Assembly (NCBI RefSeq): GCF_000759475.1
Contig: NZ_CP009454.1
Span: forward strand, 1,240,001-1,304,000
DNA: 64,000 bases
Reading direction: 5' to 3'
Source of the DNA: Pantoea rwandensis
Lineage (GTDB): Bacteria > Pseudomonadota > Gammaproteobacteria > Enterobacterales > Enterobacteriaceae
Shown: positions 31,693 to 39,949 of the stretch, one piece after another
How the letters are laid out: the number at the start of each line of letters is the position of its first letter
Position numbering within the stretch: the first letter of the stretch is position 1
Program-made: the position numbers and the translations under genes
The notes under the pieces: generated by a model
Databases searched by the model: none
The model's input: only the letters and a program-made list of their open reading frames with translations
Told to the model about the DNA's origin: nothing

Positions 31693-32475
31693 TTGCAAAA
31701 AAACATTAACGATCGCGCACCAAAGCGCGTACGCAACGAATTACGCTTCCGTCATATCACCGTGGCGAGCAAAACCTTAATCGCGGGGGAGTTTTGGCGC
31801 ATTGAGTTTACCGGCAGCGATCTGGCTGGGTTTAATTCACCGTCATTCGACGATCACATTAAAGTTTTCTTCCCGGGCAATGCGGGCAGCGCATTGGCTT
31901 TGCCGCAAATGACCGAAGAGGGGATCGTCTGGCCCGGCGGCGTACGCCCGGCAGCTCGCGATTACACCCCGCTGGCGTTCAACGGCACCGATTCACTGAC
32001 GCTCGATTTCTATATCCATGATGGCGGCGTCGCCAGCAACTGGGCGAATGAGGCGAAGCCAGGCGATCAGATCGCCATGGGCGGCCCGCGTGGCTCCTGC
32101 GTAGTGCCCGTGGATTATGCCTGCCAGGTTTACGTGTGCGATGAGACCGGGCTGCCAGCCTTTAAGCGTCGTTACGCTGAGATGCAGGCGCAGCAGATCC
32201 ATCTGCTGGCCTACGCCGATGAAACCACCGGGCGCGATTACCTCGGTGATCTGCCGAATGTACAGGTGACCTGGCTCGGCAGTGGCAGCATGCAGGTGGA
32301 TAACCTCGGCCCGCTGATTGCGCAGCTGGATAAGATCTCACTGCCAACAGAAGAGTATTTCATCTGGCTGACGGGTGAAGGTGAGGCGGTAAAATTGCTG
32401 AGCGACTACTTTACGCAACGCCGTGGTGCCCACACCGACTTCGTGCGCGCGGTGGCGTACTGGCATCAGAAATAA
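31693..32475 (+). CDS. Siderophore-interacting protein (ferric reductase)
   Basis: 260 residues from TTG 31693, chosen because GGAGAG (31682-31687) lies 5 bases before it; the frame stays open to an earlier TTG at 31630 with no ribosome site. The SIP/ViuB/YqjH family uses FAD and NAD(P)H to reduce ferric siderophores in the cytoplasm. Seen here: APKRVRNELRFRHITV, RDYTPLAFNG (the RxYT FAD motif), GGVASNWANEAKPGDQIAMGGPRGS and YFIWLTGEGEAVK. The next gene is a PadR regulator, echoing the yqjH-yqjI pair of E. coli, though here the two are in the same direction. Confidence 0.88.
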   Translation: MQKNINDRAPKRVRNELRFRHITVASKTLIAGEFWRIEFTGSDLAGFNSPSFDDHIKVFFPGNAGSALALPQMTEEGIVWPGGVRPAARDYTPLAFNGTDSLTLDFYIHDGGVASNWANEAKPGDQIAMGGPRGSCVVPVDYACQVYVCDETGLPAFKRRYAEMQAQQIHLLAYADETTGRDYLGDLPNVQVTWLGSGSMQVDNLGPLIAQLDKISLPTEEYFIWLTGEGEAVKLLSDYFTQRRGAHTDFVRAVAYWHQK

Positions 32476-32565
32476 CTGACTTCGCCGCGCCCGCTGCCGC
32501 CTGTGTTGAATTTTGCCAGGCGGCAGACTACTATCAACCTCCCTTAATTGACCTCAGGGAAGGCA

Positions 32566-33105
32566 ATGAAACAGCAGCGGGATTTTCCATGGCAGTCCGA
32601 TAATGCACAACGTGCAATCTGTGCAGGTGCGCGTAAAAAGCGCCGCGAAAGGATGCTGGATGCCAGTGATATTCGCCTGTTAATGATGCACTTCCTCGCC
32701 AACGGTTCTGCGCATGGCTATGAGCTGATCAAGTCAGTGGAAGAGCTGTCCAAAGGGGAATACTCTCCCAGCCCTGGCATCATCTATCCTAACCTCACGT
32801 TGCTCGAAGAGATGGATGCGATCCGCGTGGTGGATGCGCATGCGTCGCGTAAAGCCTATGCGCTCAATGATGGCGGTCGCGCGTTATTAGCCGAGAACGG
32901 CGAGAATATTGCCAATATTATTGAGCGTCTGACTTCGCTGGCGATATTGGTCAATAATCGCAGTATTCCAGAAGTCGAGCAGGCCATTCATCATATTCGC
33001 CACACGCTGAATCATCGTTTATCGCAGGAAGATATTTCGCCTGAGTCGCTGAATATTGTGATAAATGCACTGAACGAAGCGACAGAGAAAATCGCGAATA
33101 GCTAA
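32566..33105 (+). CDS. PadR-family regulator (YqjI-like)
   Basis: 179 residues from ATG 32566 with ribosome site AGGGAAGG; a TTG six codons upstream is less likely. The PadR winged helix is clear: IRLLMMHFLANGSAHGYELIKSVEELSKGEYSPSPGIIYPNLTLLEEMDAIRVV, followed by a helical dimerisation part. In E. coli the nickel/iron-responsive YqjI represses yqjH and has a long His/Cys-rich N-terminal arm. This protein has instead a short basic arm (CAGARKKRRER) with no His cluster, so metal sensing, if any, must differ. It lies 90 bases after the reductase gene in the same direction. Confidence 0.85.
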   Translation: MKQQRDFPWQSDNAQRAICAGARKKRRERMLDASDIRLLMMHFLANGSAHGYELIKSVEELSKGEYSPSPGIIYPNLTLLEEMDAIRVVDAHASRKAYALNDGGRALLAENGENIANIIERLTSLAILVNNRSIPEVEQAIHHIRHTLNHRLSQEDISPESLNIVINALNEATEKIANS

Positions 33106-33304
33106 TCGTACCTGGCCAGCAGAATAAATGCCTTTCGCGCCGATTAGCCATCTCACTTTCTGACATGGCCACGTTAGTCATCGCGAAAAATCGCCCATCA
33201 TAGCTGCTGAAACAGCAGGCCGATAATTAAGCCCTTGATCGCAATAAATCACCGTTCTGGAATGTTCATTGCCATTCGAATGTGCGCATCTATCCGCTCG
33301 GGGC

Positions 33305-33595
33305 TTAGCCCGGCTTCTTCTTATCCACGTGCCCTAACTCGCGATCCGGCCAGCAGAAATCACGCACGCGCTGTTTCAGCGCCGCTGCATCCGGGAATCC
33401 GCCTTCCTGTTTACGCTCCCAAATCACCGTGCCATCAATGCTGATTTCGAACACACCGCCGGTGCCGGGTTTTAGCGTCACTGCGCTCAAATCTTCGGCA
33501 AAAGTGTGCAACAGTTCTTGTGCCATCCACGCCGAACGCAGCAGCCAGTTGCATTGAGTGCAGTAGTAAATGGTCACAGCCGGTTTTTGCGTCAT
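33305..33595 (-). CDS. SelT/SelW/SelH (Rdx) family protein
   Basis: 96 residues of the thioredoxin-like Rdx family. The CxxC redox site is at the N-terminus in YYCTQCNWLLRSAWMAQELL, followed by TGGVFEISIDGTVIWERKQEGGFPD, the family hallmark (GxFEI...W..K..GGFP). The eukaryotic relatives have selenocysteine at the second position; here it is an ordinary Cys. Cytoplasmic; partner unknown. It is monocistronic, divergent from the heme receptor gene, whose Fur box lies in the 230-base spacer. Confidence 0.9.
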   Translation of the reverse strand: MTQKPAVTIYYCTQCNWLLRSAWMAQELLHTFAEDLSAVTLKPGTGGVFEISIDGTVIWERKQEGGFPDAAALKQRVRDFCWPDRELGHVDKKKPG

Positions 33596-33676
33596 CAGGT
33601 GCCTCTTCTTAATTATTGATTATAAACAAGTTAACAAAATGTGCGGTCTAAGATACATCTTAGTGTAAAGTTTATT

Positions 33677-33695
33677 GATAATGATTACCAATTGC
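33677..33695. promoter_or_regulatory. Fur box upstream of heme receptor
   Basis: GATAATGATTACCAATTGC keeps the first nine bases of the Fur consensus exactly and matches about 13 of 19 overall. It lies about 130 bases before the TonB-dependent receptor start, as expected for an iron-repressed heme-uptake operon. Confidence 0.7.
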
Positions 33696-33825
33696 ATTAC
33701 ATTCCTGACGAAATTATTTATTACATAAAATAAGTCCACACATTTTACGGTTTATTAACGCATATCGCGTTTTTTTGGCGGCAATCCAGTGAGCGAATAC
33801 TAACAATTAACCAGGTATTTCGCGC

Positions 33826-36195
33826 ATGTCTTCACTCTTACAGGGAATGACCCAGCAACGTCTGTTTAAAGTTGCCATTTTGTCTTCCGCTATTCACGCC
33901 GCTTGCAGCTACGCGGCCAGCGATAACACGACACTTGCTTTATCTTCTGACAAATCCACCACTGCAGAGTCGGTCATGACGGTCACTGCACCGAAGCTGG
34001 AGAAACAAGCCGGTAGTAAAAGCACCATTACCGCCGCCGACATGCAGCGTGATGGCGGCAATGATTTCGGTACCATCATGCGCTACGAACCCGGCGTAAC
34101 AGCAACCGGTGCCAGCGGTGGTTCTTCTGCGGGTAAAAGTGGCTTCGATCGTGCGGGTTACACTGGCTACAACATCCGTGGTCTGGAAAGTAACCGCGTC
34201 GATATCAACGTTGACGGTGTTTCTCTGCCGGATGCCACCGGACGCAGCTACGTCAGCCGCGCCGGTTTAGATACCTTTGGTATTGGCCGCGATTACATCG
34301 ACCCTTATATGTTTGGTCGCGTGGATATCGATAAAGGTGCGACGTCTGTCTCTCAGCCCAACACCGCGATTGGTGGTGCGGTCTCGTTCCGTAATAAGAC
34401 GCCAGACGACTACTTACATCCGGGTAAAACCACCTATTTTGGCTACCAGAGCGACTTCGATTCTTCCAATCGCAGCTGGCACAACGGCATCACTGCGGCA
34501 GCAGGTGATGAGGAACTGCGCGGTATCTTTGTCTATAGCCGCCGCGATGGTCAGGAAACGCAAAACAACGATGCGAGCCGTGGGGCATATCCAGCCAACT
34601 GGCACTCTGACGCACTGCTGGGCAGCATGGTGTGGGAGCCGAATGATGCGCACAAAATCACCGGTACCGCCGACTTCTATCACAAAACCAATCACACCCA
34701 TTACGACAGCTGGGATACTTCAGGCAATACCGTTTACGGCACGGCACAACAGCAGAGCGATACCCGTCGCTTTGGCTTGAGCCTGGCGGACGAATACACG
34801 CCGTACAACGATTTCATCGACAGCCTGACCTCACGTGTCTACTGGCAGCACACCGAAGCGCATGACAATACTTATATGCCTTCAAGCGCGACAGCCTATG
34901 AGACGGTCTACTCTGACTACAACACGGACAGCTACGGTTTTGAAACTAATCTGGCTAAAACGCTGGGTCGTCATGAGCTGACTGCCGGTTTGAATGGACG
35001 TCTGGAAAAAACCGAACGCCCATTCCGCCAGTCACCGACACCAAGTACATTCAGTGTGATCATGCAGCCTGAAGCAGATAGCCGCAGCTATACGCTCGGC
35101 GGTTTTGTGCAGGATAAGATCAACTTCGACCTGGATAGCCACAACTTTGCGGTGGTGCCGGGCGTGCGTGTGGCGTACCAAAATACCAAGCCCGAGAACC
35201 TCAGCAGCCTGACCAGCGGCAGCTCCGTGCTGACCGAATCAGGAGTCGACACGCTGTACGGCTCTGGCAACAGCGATACGCAAGTTCTCCCATCGCTGGC
35301 ATTCCAGTATGAGCTCACGCCAACCCTGATGACTTATCTGCAATACAAACGCGGCGCGCAGTTCCCGAACGCCAGCCAGCTGTATGGTTCATGGAACCTG
35401 GGTTCCAGCTATGCGGGTAGAGCGCAATATGCGCTGATTGGTAATGCGGATCTGAACACTGAAACCAGCAACAACTTCGAATGGGGTCTGAAAGGACAGC
35501 CGACCGAAGGCGTGGTGATGAGCACGGCGGTTTACTACAACGCCTACAAAAACTTCATCGCCTATAACCGTTACACCCGTTCCGGCAACCCGGATAAATT
35601 CACTAACGTTCCGAGCAACATTTACACCACTTATCAGGCAGAGAACCGCGATAAAGCCTATATCTATGGTGCAGAGTTGAGTGGAAAAGTGAATTTCGGC
35701 ACCTGGTATGAAGATGTGCAGGGCCTGAGCGCACGCTTTGCCTTTAGCTATAACGAAGGTAAATCGAAGTCGAGCTACCTCGGCGACCGTTACGTCGATC
35801 TGGAAAGCGTACCGCCAATGAAAGCGGTGCTGGGGCTGGGTTGGGATGCGCCACAGAACCAGTATGGTGCAGCGGTGACGGCAACCTTCGTGAAGGGCAA
35901 AAAGGCCACGGCGACCAACCGCCAGAGCTATAACAATACCGGTTCTGCACTGACCGATTCCACCACCGATTACGCGCGCGTGCCGGGTTACGGGATGGTC
36001 GATCTGACGGCGTACTGGCAGGTGGCGAAGAACGTCAAGCTGAGCGGTGGCGTGTATAACCTGACAGATCGTAAATATTGGGATTACCTGAGCAGCCGCG
36101 AAATGACCAGCGATACCGCACAGGATCGCAACGATATCGCACTGGCAACTCAGCCAGGCCGCACCTTCCAGCTCGGTGTGAACGTCGACTTCTAA
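33826..36195 (+). CDS. TonB-dependent heme/hemoglobin-type receptor
   Basis: 789-residue outer-membrane receptor. An N-terminal signal (AILSSAIHAACSYA) precedes a TonB box-like VMTVTAP, the plug domain (DFGTIMRYEPGVTA, GYNIRGLESNRVDINVDGV, IDKGATSVSQPNTAIGGAV) and a 22-strand beta barrel ending with a terminal Phe (VNVDF). The operon with hmuSTUV identifies it as the heme receptor. The FRAP and NPNL boxes of HemR-type receptors are replaced by KRGAQFPNASQLYG and GNADLNTETSNNFE, and the stretch between them contains no His, whereas HemR-type receptors carry a heme-ligand His there. It is also about 100 residues longer than HemR. Heme specificity is therefore inferred mainly from context. Confidence 0.88.
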   Translation: MSSLLQGMTQQRLFKVAILSSAIHAACSYAASDNTTLALSSDKSTTAESVMTVTAPKLEKQAGSKSTITAADMQRDGGNDFGTIMRYEPGVTATGASGGSSAGKSGFDRAGYTGYNIRGLESNRVDINVDGVSLPDATGRSYVSRAGLDTFGIGRDYIDPYMFGRVDIDKGATSVSQPNTAIGGAVSFRNKTPDDYLHPGKTTYFGYQSDFDSSNRSWHNGITAAAGDEELRGIFVYSRRDGQETQNNDASRGAYPANWHSDALLGSMVWEPNDAHKITGTADFYHKTNHTHYDSWDTSGNTVYGTAQQQSDTRRFGLSLADEYTPYNDFIDSLTSRVYWQHTEAHDNTYMPSSATAYETVYSDYNTDSYGFETNLAKTLGRHELTAGLNGRLEKTERPFRQSPTPSTFSVIMQPEADSRSYTLGGFVQDKINFDLDSHNFAVVPGVRVAYQNTKPENLSSLTSGSSVLTESGVDTLYGSGNSDTQVLPSLAFQYELTPTLMTYLQYKRGAQFPNASQLYGSWNLGSSYAGRAQYALIGNADLNTETSNNFEWGLKGQPTEGVVMSTAVYYNAYKNFIAYNRYTRSGNPDKFTNVPSNIYTTYQAENRDKAYIYGAELSGKVNFGTWYEDVQGLSARFAFSYNEGKSKSSYLGDRYVDLESVPPMKAVLGLGWDAPQNQYGAAVTATFVKGKKATATNRQSYNNTGSALTDSTTDYARVPGYGMVDLTAYWQVAKNVKLSGGVYNLTDRKYWDYLSSREMTSDTAQDRNDIALATQPGRTFQLGVNVDF

Positions 36196-36205
36196 TCACA
36201 TTTTC

Positions 36206-36230
36206 GCCCTGCGTTCGCGCAGGGCCTTTT
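36206..36230 (+). terminator. UUCG hairpin between receptor and hmuS
   Basis: Stem GCCCTGCG / CGCAGGGC (36206-36213 and 36218-36225) closed by the very stable TTCG tetraloop and followed by CTTTTC, 10 bases past the receptor stop and 16 bases before the hmuS start region. Probably a partial terminator or RNA stabiliser that sets receptor expression above that of the transport genes. Confidence 0.7.
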
Positions 36231-36245
36231 CATGGAGCAAGTGCA

Positions 36246-37268
36246 ATGAACCCACGTTACGATCACTACCTGGCGCTGAAAGGCGAACATCCGAAGAAGT
36301 ATGCCCGCGATCTGGCGGCCCTGATGGGCATTGGCGAAGCGCAGCTGTGTGAAGCGCGCGTCGGCCAGGATGCGCAAGCGTTAAAAGCGGATTTCCCGGC
36401 GTTGCTGAAGGCACTGGCAGCCGTCGGCGAAACCAAAAGCATCACCCGCAACGAATATGCGGTGCATGAGCAGGTGGGCAAATATGAAAACCTGCACCTC
36501 GGCGAACATGCCGGACTGATCCTTAACCCACGCGCGCTCGATCAGCGTCTGTTCCCGGCACAGTGGCACAGCGCTTTCTTCCTGCGTGAGCAGACCGCGC
36601 GCGGTGAGCGTCAAAGCATCCAGATTTTTGATCGCCACGCGGATGCGGTGCTGAAAATCTACACCACCGACAATACCGACATGGCGGCATGGGATACGCT
36701 GATCGCAGAATTCACCGTCGAAGCCGCTGCGGCACTCGATCCACAACCTGCCGCCGCGCCAGAACATAGCCGCGCCATTGATGCCGATAAAGTGGAAGCC
36801 GAATGGCGCGCCATGACCGATGTGCATCAGTTCTTTGGCCTACTGAAGCGCCACAATATTTCACGCCAGCAAGCGTTTCACGCGGTGTCGGACGATCTGG
36901 CACACCAGGTCAGCAACGATTCACTGGCTCAACTGCTGGAGCAGGCGCAGCAGGATGGCAACGAAATCATGATCTTTATCGGCAACCGTGGTTGCACGCA
37001 GATCTTCACTGGTGCGGTGGAGAAACTGATGCCGATGGACAACTGGGTCAACATCTTCAACCCAACCTTTACGCTGCACCTGATGGCCGATCACATCGCC
37101 GAGAGCTGGGTAACGCGGAAACCGAGTGGCGATGGCTTTGTCACCAGCCTCGAACTGTTTGCCGCCGACGGCACGCAGATCGCGCAACTGTATGGTCAGC
37201 GCAGCGAAGGGACGCCAGAGCAGGCGCGCTGGCGTGAGCAGGTCACCGCGCTGGGAGCGACAGCATGA
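36246..37268 (+). CDS. hmuS: Heme-degrading/trafficking factor HmuS
   Basis: 340 residues from ATG 36246 (the frame is open further upstream inside the receptor gene). HemS/HmuS family: a tandem duplication of one fold, with the heme axial His in MTDVHQFFGLLKRHNISR and conserved FIGNRGCTQIFTG and LHLMADHIAESW. It handles heme in the cytoplasm after import and may degrade it. Its stop overlaps the hmuT start (ATGA at 37265-37268), so both are co-translated. Confidence 0.93.
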   Translation: MNPRYDHYLALKGEHPKKYARDLAALMGIGEAQLCEARVGQDAQALKADFPALLKALAAVGETKSITRNEYAVHEQVGKYENLHLGEHAGLILNPRALDQRLFPAQWHSAFFLREQTARGERQSIQIFDRHADAVLKIYTTDNTDMAAWDTLIAEFTVEAAAALDPQPAAAPEHSRAIDADKVEAEWRAMTDVHQFFGLLKRHNISRQQAFHAVSDDLAHQVSNDSLAQLLEQAQQDGNEIMIFIGNRGCTQIFTGAVEKLMPMDNWVNIFNPTFTLHLMADHIAESWVTRKPSGDGFVTSLELFAADGTQIAQLYGQRSEGTPEQARWREQVTALGATA

Positions 37269-38089
37269 AACGTCTGACCCTATTACTGCTGGGCGCGCTG
37301 GCGCTGCCGGCATTTGCTGCTGAACGGGTGATCTCCATCGGCGGTGATGTGACACAAATCATTTATGCGCTGGATGGGCAGGCCGATCTGGTGGCGCGCG
37401 ACAGCACCAGCCAGCATCCGGCGCAGGCTAACAAGCTGCCGGATATCGGCTATATGCGCCAGCTCAATGCCGAAGGCATTCTGGCCATGAAGCCCACGCT
37501 TGTATTGACCAGCGAGCTGGCGAAACCGTCGCTGGTGTTGCAGCAGATTGAGAGCGCTGGGGTGAAGGTGGTGGATGTCACCGGCAAAACCAGCCTCGAC
37601 GCCATCCCGGAAAAGATCGCCACCATCGGCAAAGCGCTGCATCGTGATGCCGAAGCGAAGGCGCTCATCGAGAAAGTGAACAAGCAGCGTGCGCAGATTC
37701 CCCAGCAGCCGCTGCCGGTGAAGGTGCTGTTTGTAATGGCGCACGGTGGCATGCGCACTCAGGCAGCAGGCAACCAAACGGGCGCTGATGCCGCAATCCG
37801 CAGTGCCGGTCTGGTCAACGCCATGGCGGCGATCCCGCATTATCAGCAGCTGTCACAGGAAGGTGTGGTTGCTGCCGCGCCGGATCTGGTGGTGGTGGGT
37901 GAAGATGGCCTGCGCACCCTCGGCGGCGAAGAGAAAATCTGGTCGCTGCCGGGGCTGGCGTTGACGCCAGCGGGCCAGCACCACGCGCTGCTGGTGGTGG
38001 ATGAGATGGCGCTACTGAGCTTTGGTCTCGATACACCGGAGACTATCGTGAAGCTGCGCAAAGCCGCCGAAGCGGTAAAACATGACTAA
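37265..38089 (+). CDS. hmuT: Heme ABC transporter binding protein HmuT
   Basis: 274 residues with a signal peptide (MKRLTLLLLGALALPAFAA). Class III (TroA/BtuF-like) periplasmic binding protein; the heme-ligand Tyr typical of HmuT/PhuT is present in DIGYMRQLNAEGIL, and LFVMAHGGMRTQAAGNQTGAD is characteristic. It delivers heme to HmuUV. Overlaps hmuU by 8 bases. Confidence 0.93.
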   Translation: MKRLTLLLLGALALPAFAAERVISIGGDVTQIIYALDGQADLVARDSTSQHPAQANKLPDIGYMRQLNAEGILAMKPTLVLTSELAKPSLVLQQIESAGVKVVDVTGKTSLDAIPEKIATIGKALHRDAEAKALIEKVNKQRAQIPQQPLPVKVLFVMAHGGMRTQAAGNQTGADAAIRSAGLVNAMAAIPHYQQLSQEGVVAAAPDLVVVGEDGLRTLGGEEKIWSLPGLALTPAGQHHALLVVDEMALLSFGLDTPETIVKLRKAAEAVKHD

Positions 38090-39083
38090 CAGTGCTGTGA
38101 TGCGCTGGCTGCTATTGATGGGCATCAGCATGGTGATTTGCATGCTGATGGCCGCCAATTTTGGCGCCATGCCGCTGTCGATGCGCACGCTGTTCCATGC
38201 ACCGCTCAGCGATATGGCGTGGCAAATCTGGCTGAACATCCGCCTGCCGCGCGTGTTGCTGGCGGTGTTGCTCGGTATGGCATTGGCGGTGTCTGGCGCA
38301 GTGATGCAGGGCCTGTTTCGCAATCCGCTGGCCGATCCGGGGTTGCTCGGCATCAGCAGCGGAGCCGGGCTGGCCGTCGCGTTTTCTATTATCGTTCCGC
38401 TCAGCTTGCCGCCTTTGCTGGCGCTGTGGCTGCCTTCGATTGCAGCGTTTATCGGCAGCCTGATCGTCACACTGCTGATTTTTAGTTTTAGTCGGCTGGC
38501 GCTGGGGAATTTGTCACGTTTGCTACTGATCGGTATCGCTATCAACGCCTTGTGCGGTGCGGCGGTGGGCGTGCTCTCCTGGCTCAGTAATGATCAGCAG
38601 TTACGCCAGCTGGCGCTGTGGGGGATGGGCAGTTTGAGCGCGGCACAATGGCCGAGTCTGGTGGTGTGTGCTGTACTGATTCTTCCTGCGCTGATTGCCA
38701 TCCAGGCCCGTGCGCGCCGTCTTAATCTGCTGCAACTCGGTGAGGAAGACGCGCATTACATGGGGATTGATGTGAAGCGCACCCAGCGTGAGTTACTGAT
38801 ACTGAGTGCGCTGCTGGTGGGCACGGCGGTGTCGGTGAGCGGGATTATCGGCTTTGTCGGATTGGTGGTGCCGCACGTGATGCGTTTCTGTGTCGGGAGC
38901 GATCATCGCTGGATGTTGCCGGGTTCGGCGCTGGCGGGAGCCATCTTGCTATTGCTGGCGGATACACTGGCGCGCACGGTGGTGATTCCGGCGGAAATGC
39001 CGGTGGGATTGATCACCAGCCTGATCGGTGGTCCATGGTTTCTCTGGCTGATTCTGCGCCAGAAAAGGGGGATGAATGAGTGA
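38082..39083 (+). CDS. hmuU: Heme ABC transporter permease HmuU
   Basis: 333 residues, FecCD/BtuC-type permease with about ten hydrophobic helices and the conserved LPRVLLAVLLGMALAVSGAVMQGLFRNPLADPGLLGISSGAGL block; GFVGLVVPHVMR is the helix-turn contacting the ATPase. It starts inside the hmuT 3' end and overlaps hmuV (start 39076), making a translationally coupled hmuSTUV block. Confidence 0.93.
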   Translation: MTNSAVMRWLLLMGISMVICMLMAANFGAMPLSMRTLFHAPLSDMAWQIWLNIRLPRVLLAVLLGMALAVSGAVMQGLFRNPLADPGLLGISSGAGLAVAFSIIVPLSLPPLLALWLPSIAAFIGSLIVTLLIFSFSRLALGNLSRLLLIGIAINALCGAAVGVLSWLSNDQQLRQLALWGMGSLSAAQWPSLVVCAVLILPALIAIQARARRLNLLQLGEEDAHYMGIDVKRTQRELLILSALLVGTAVSVSGIIGFVGLVVPHVMRFCVGSDHRWMLPGSALAGAILLLLADTLARTVVIPAEMPVGLITSLIGGPWFLWLILRQKRGMNE

Positions 39084-39855
39084 TTCAATGCAGGCTCGCG
39101 GCCTGCGCTTTAGTCATGGCACGCGTGCGCTGATTGATGATGTCTCTATCACCTTACAGCCAGGCGAAATGATCGCTTTGATTGGCCCCAACGGCGCGGG
39201 TAAATCCACGCTGTTGCGCCTGCTGACTGGATTTCTGGCGCCCGAAGCGGGTGAGTGCTGGCTCGGCGATCGCCCGTTAAGCGATTGGCCGCGTGAACCG
39301 CTGGCGCAACGTCGTGCGGTGATGCGCCAGCAAAACAGCGTAACTTTCCCGCTGCCTGCTGAAGAAGTGGTGGCGATGGGCCGTGCGCCCTGGCCTGCCA
39401 GCAAATCCAAAGCGGTGATCGAGGAAGTGATGCAGATTACTGGCAGTCTGGAACTGGCAAAGCGCGATTATCGTTCGCTTTCTGGCGGGGAACAGCAGCG
39501 CGTGCAGCTGGCGCGAGTACTGGCACAGTTATGGCACGATGACGGTCCACGCGGCTGGCTGTTTCTTGATGAGCCGACGTCGGCACTCGATCTGTATTGG
39601 CAGCAGTACAGTTTGCGATTGCTGCATAAGCTGACGCGTAACGGCCGCTTTAGCGTTTGTACCGTGCTGCACGATCTTAATCTGGCGTCGCTATGGTCCG
39701 ATCGTATTCTGCTGTTGCATCAGGGCAAGCTGGTGGCGCAGGGTTCACCGCAAGAGGTGATGACGGAAAATACGCTGACGCGCTGGTATCAGGCTGAGCT
39801 GCACGTGGTGATGCCGCAAGGGCAGGGCAGGCCGCAAATTCAGCTGCGGGCTTAA
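39076..39855 (+). CDS. hmuV: Heme ABC transporter ATPase HmuV
   Basis: 259 residues. Walker A GPNGAGKST, signature LSGGEQQRVQLARVLAQL, Walker B GWLFLDEPTSALD, and H-loop CTVLHDLNLAS. It powers heme import through HmuU. Last gene of the operon; no clear terminator, only a 16-bp palindrome at 39876-39891. Confidence 0.93.
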   Translation: MSDSMQARGLRFSHGTRALIDDVSITLQPGEMIALIGPNGAGKSTLLRLLTGFLAPEAGECWLGDRPLSDWPREPLAQRRAVMRQQNSVTFPLPAEEVVAMGRAPWPASKSKAVIEEVMQITGSLELAKRDYRSLSGGEQQRVQLARVLAQLWHDDGPRGWLFLDEPTSALDLYWQQYSLRLLHKLTRNGRFSVCTVLHDLNLASLWSDRILLLHQGKLVAQGSPQEVMTENTLTRWYQAELHVVMPQGQGRPQIQLRA

Positions 39856-39875
39856 AGCCGATTCAAATCGTAGCG

Positions 39876-39891
39876 GCGCGATATATCGCGC
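39876..39891. repeat. 16-bp perfect palindrome after hmuV
   Basis: GCGCGATATATCGCGC, preceded by TCGTAGCG. It resembles short extragenic palindromes scattered in Pantoea-like genomes. It lies 20 bases after hmuV, facing the convergent acuI gene, with no T tract. Confidence 0.5.
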
Positions 39892-39949
39892 ATGTCTGAA
39901 GCGATGATGCTGCTGACAAACGCGCAATAAATTGCACCGCTATACGTTC

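Noticed and set aside
36078..36245. N-terminal extension of hmuS into the receptor gene
   Set aside because: It overlaps the conserved receptor C-terminus; HemS-family proteins begin at the ATG at 36246.
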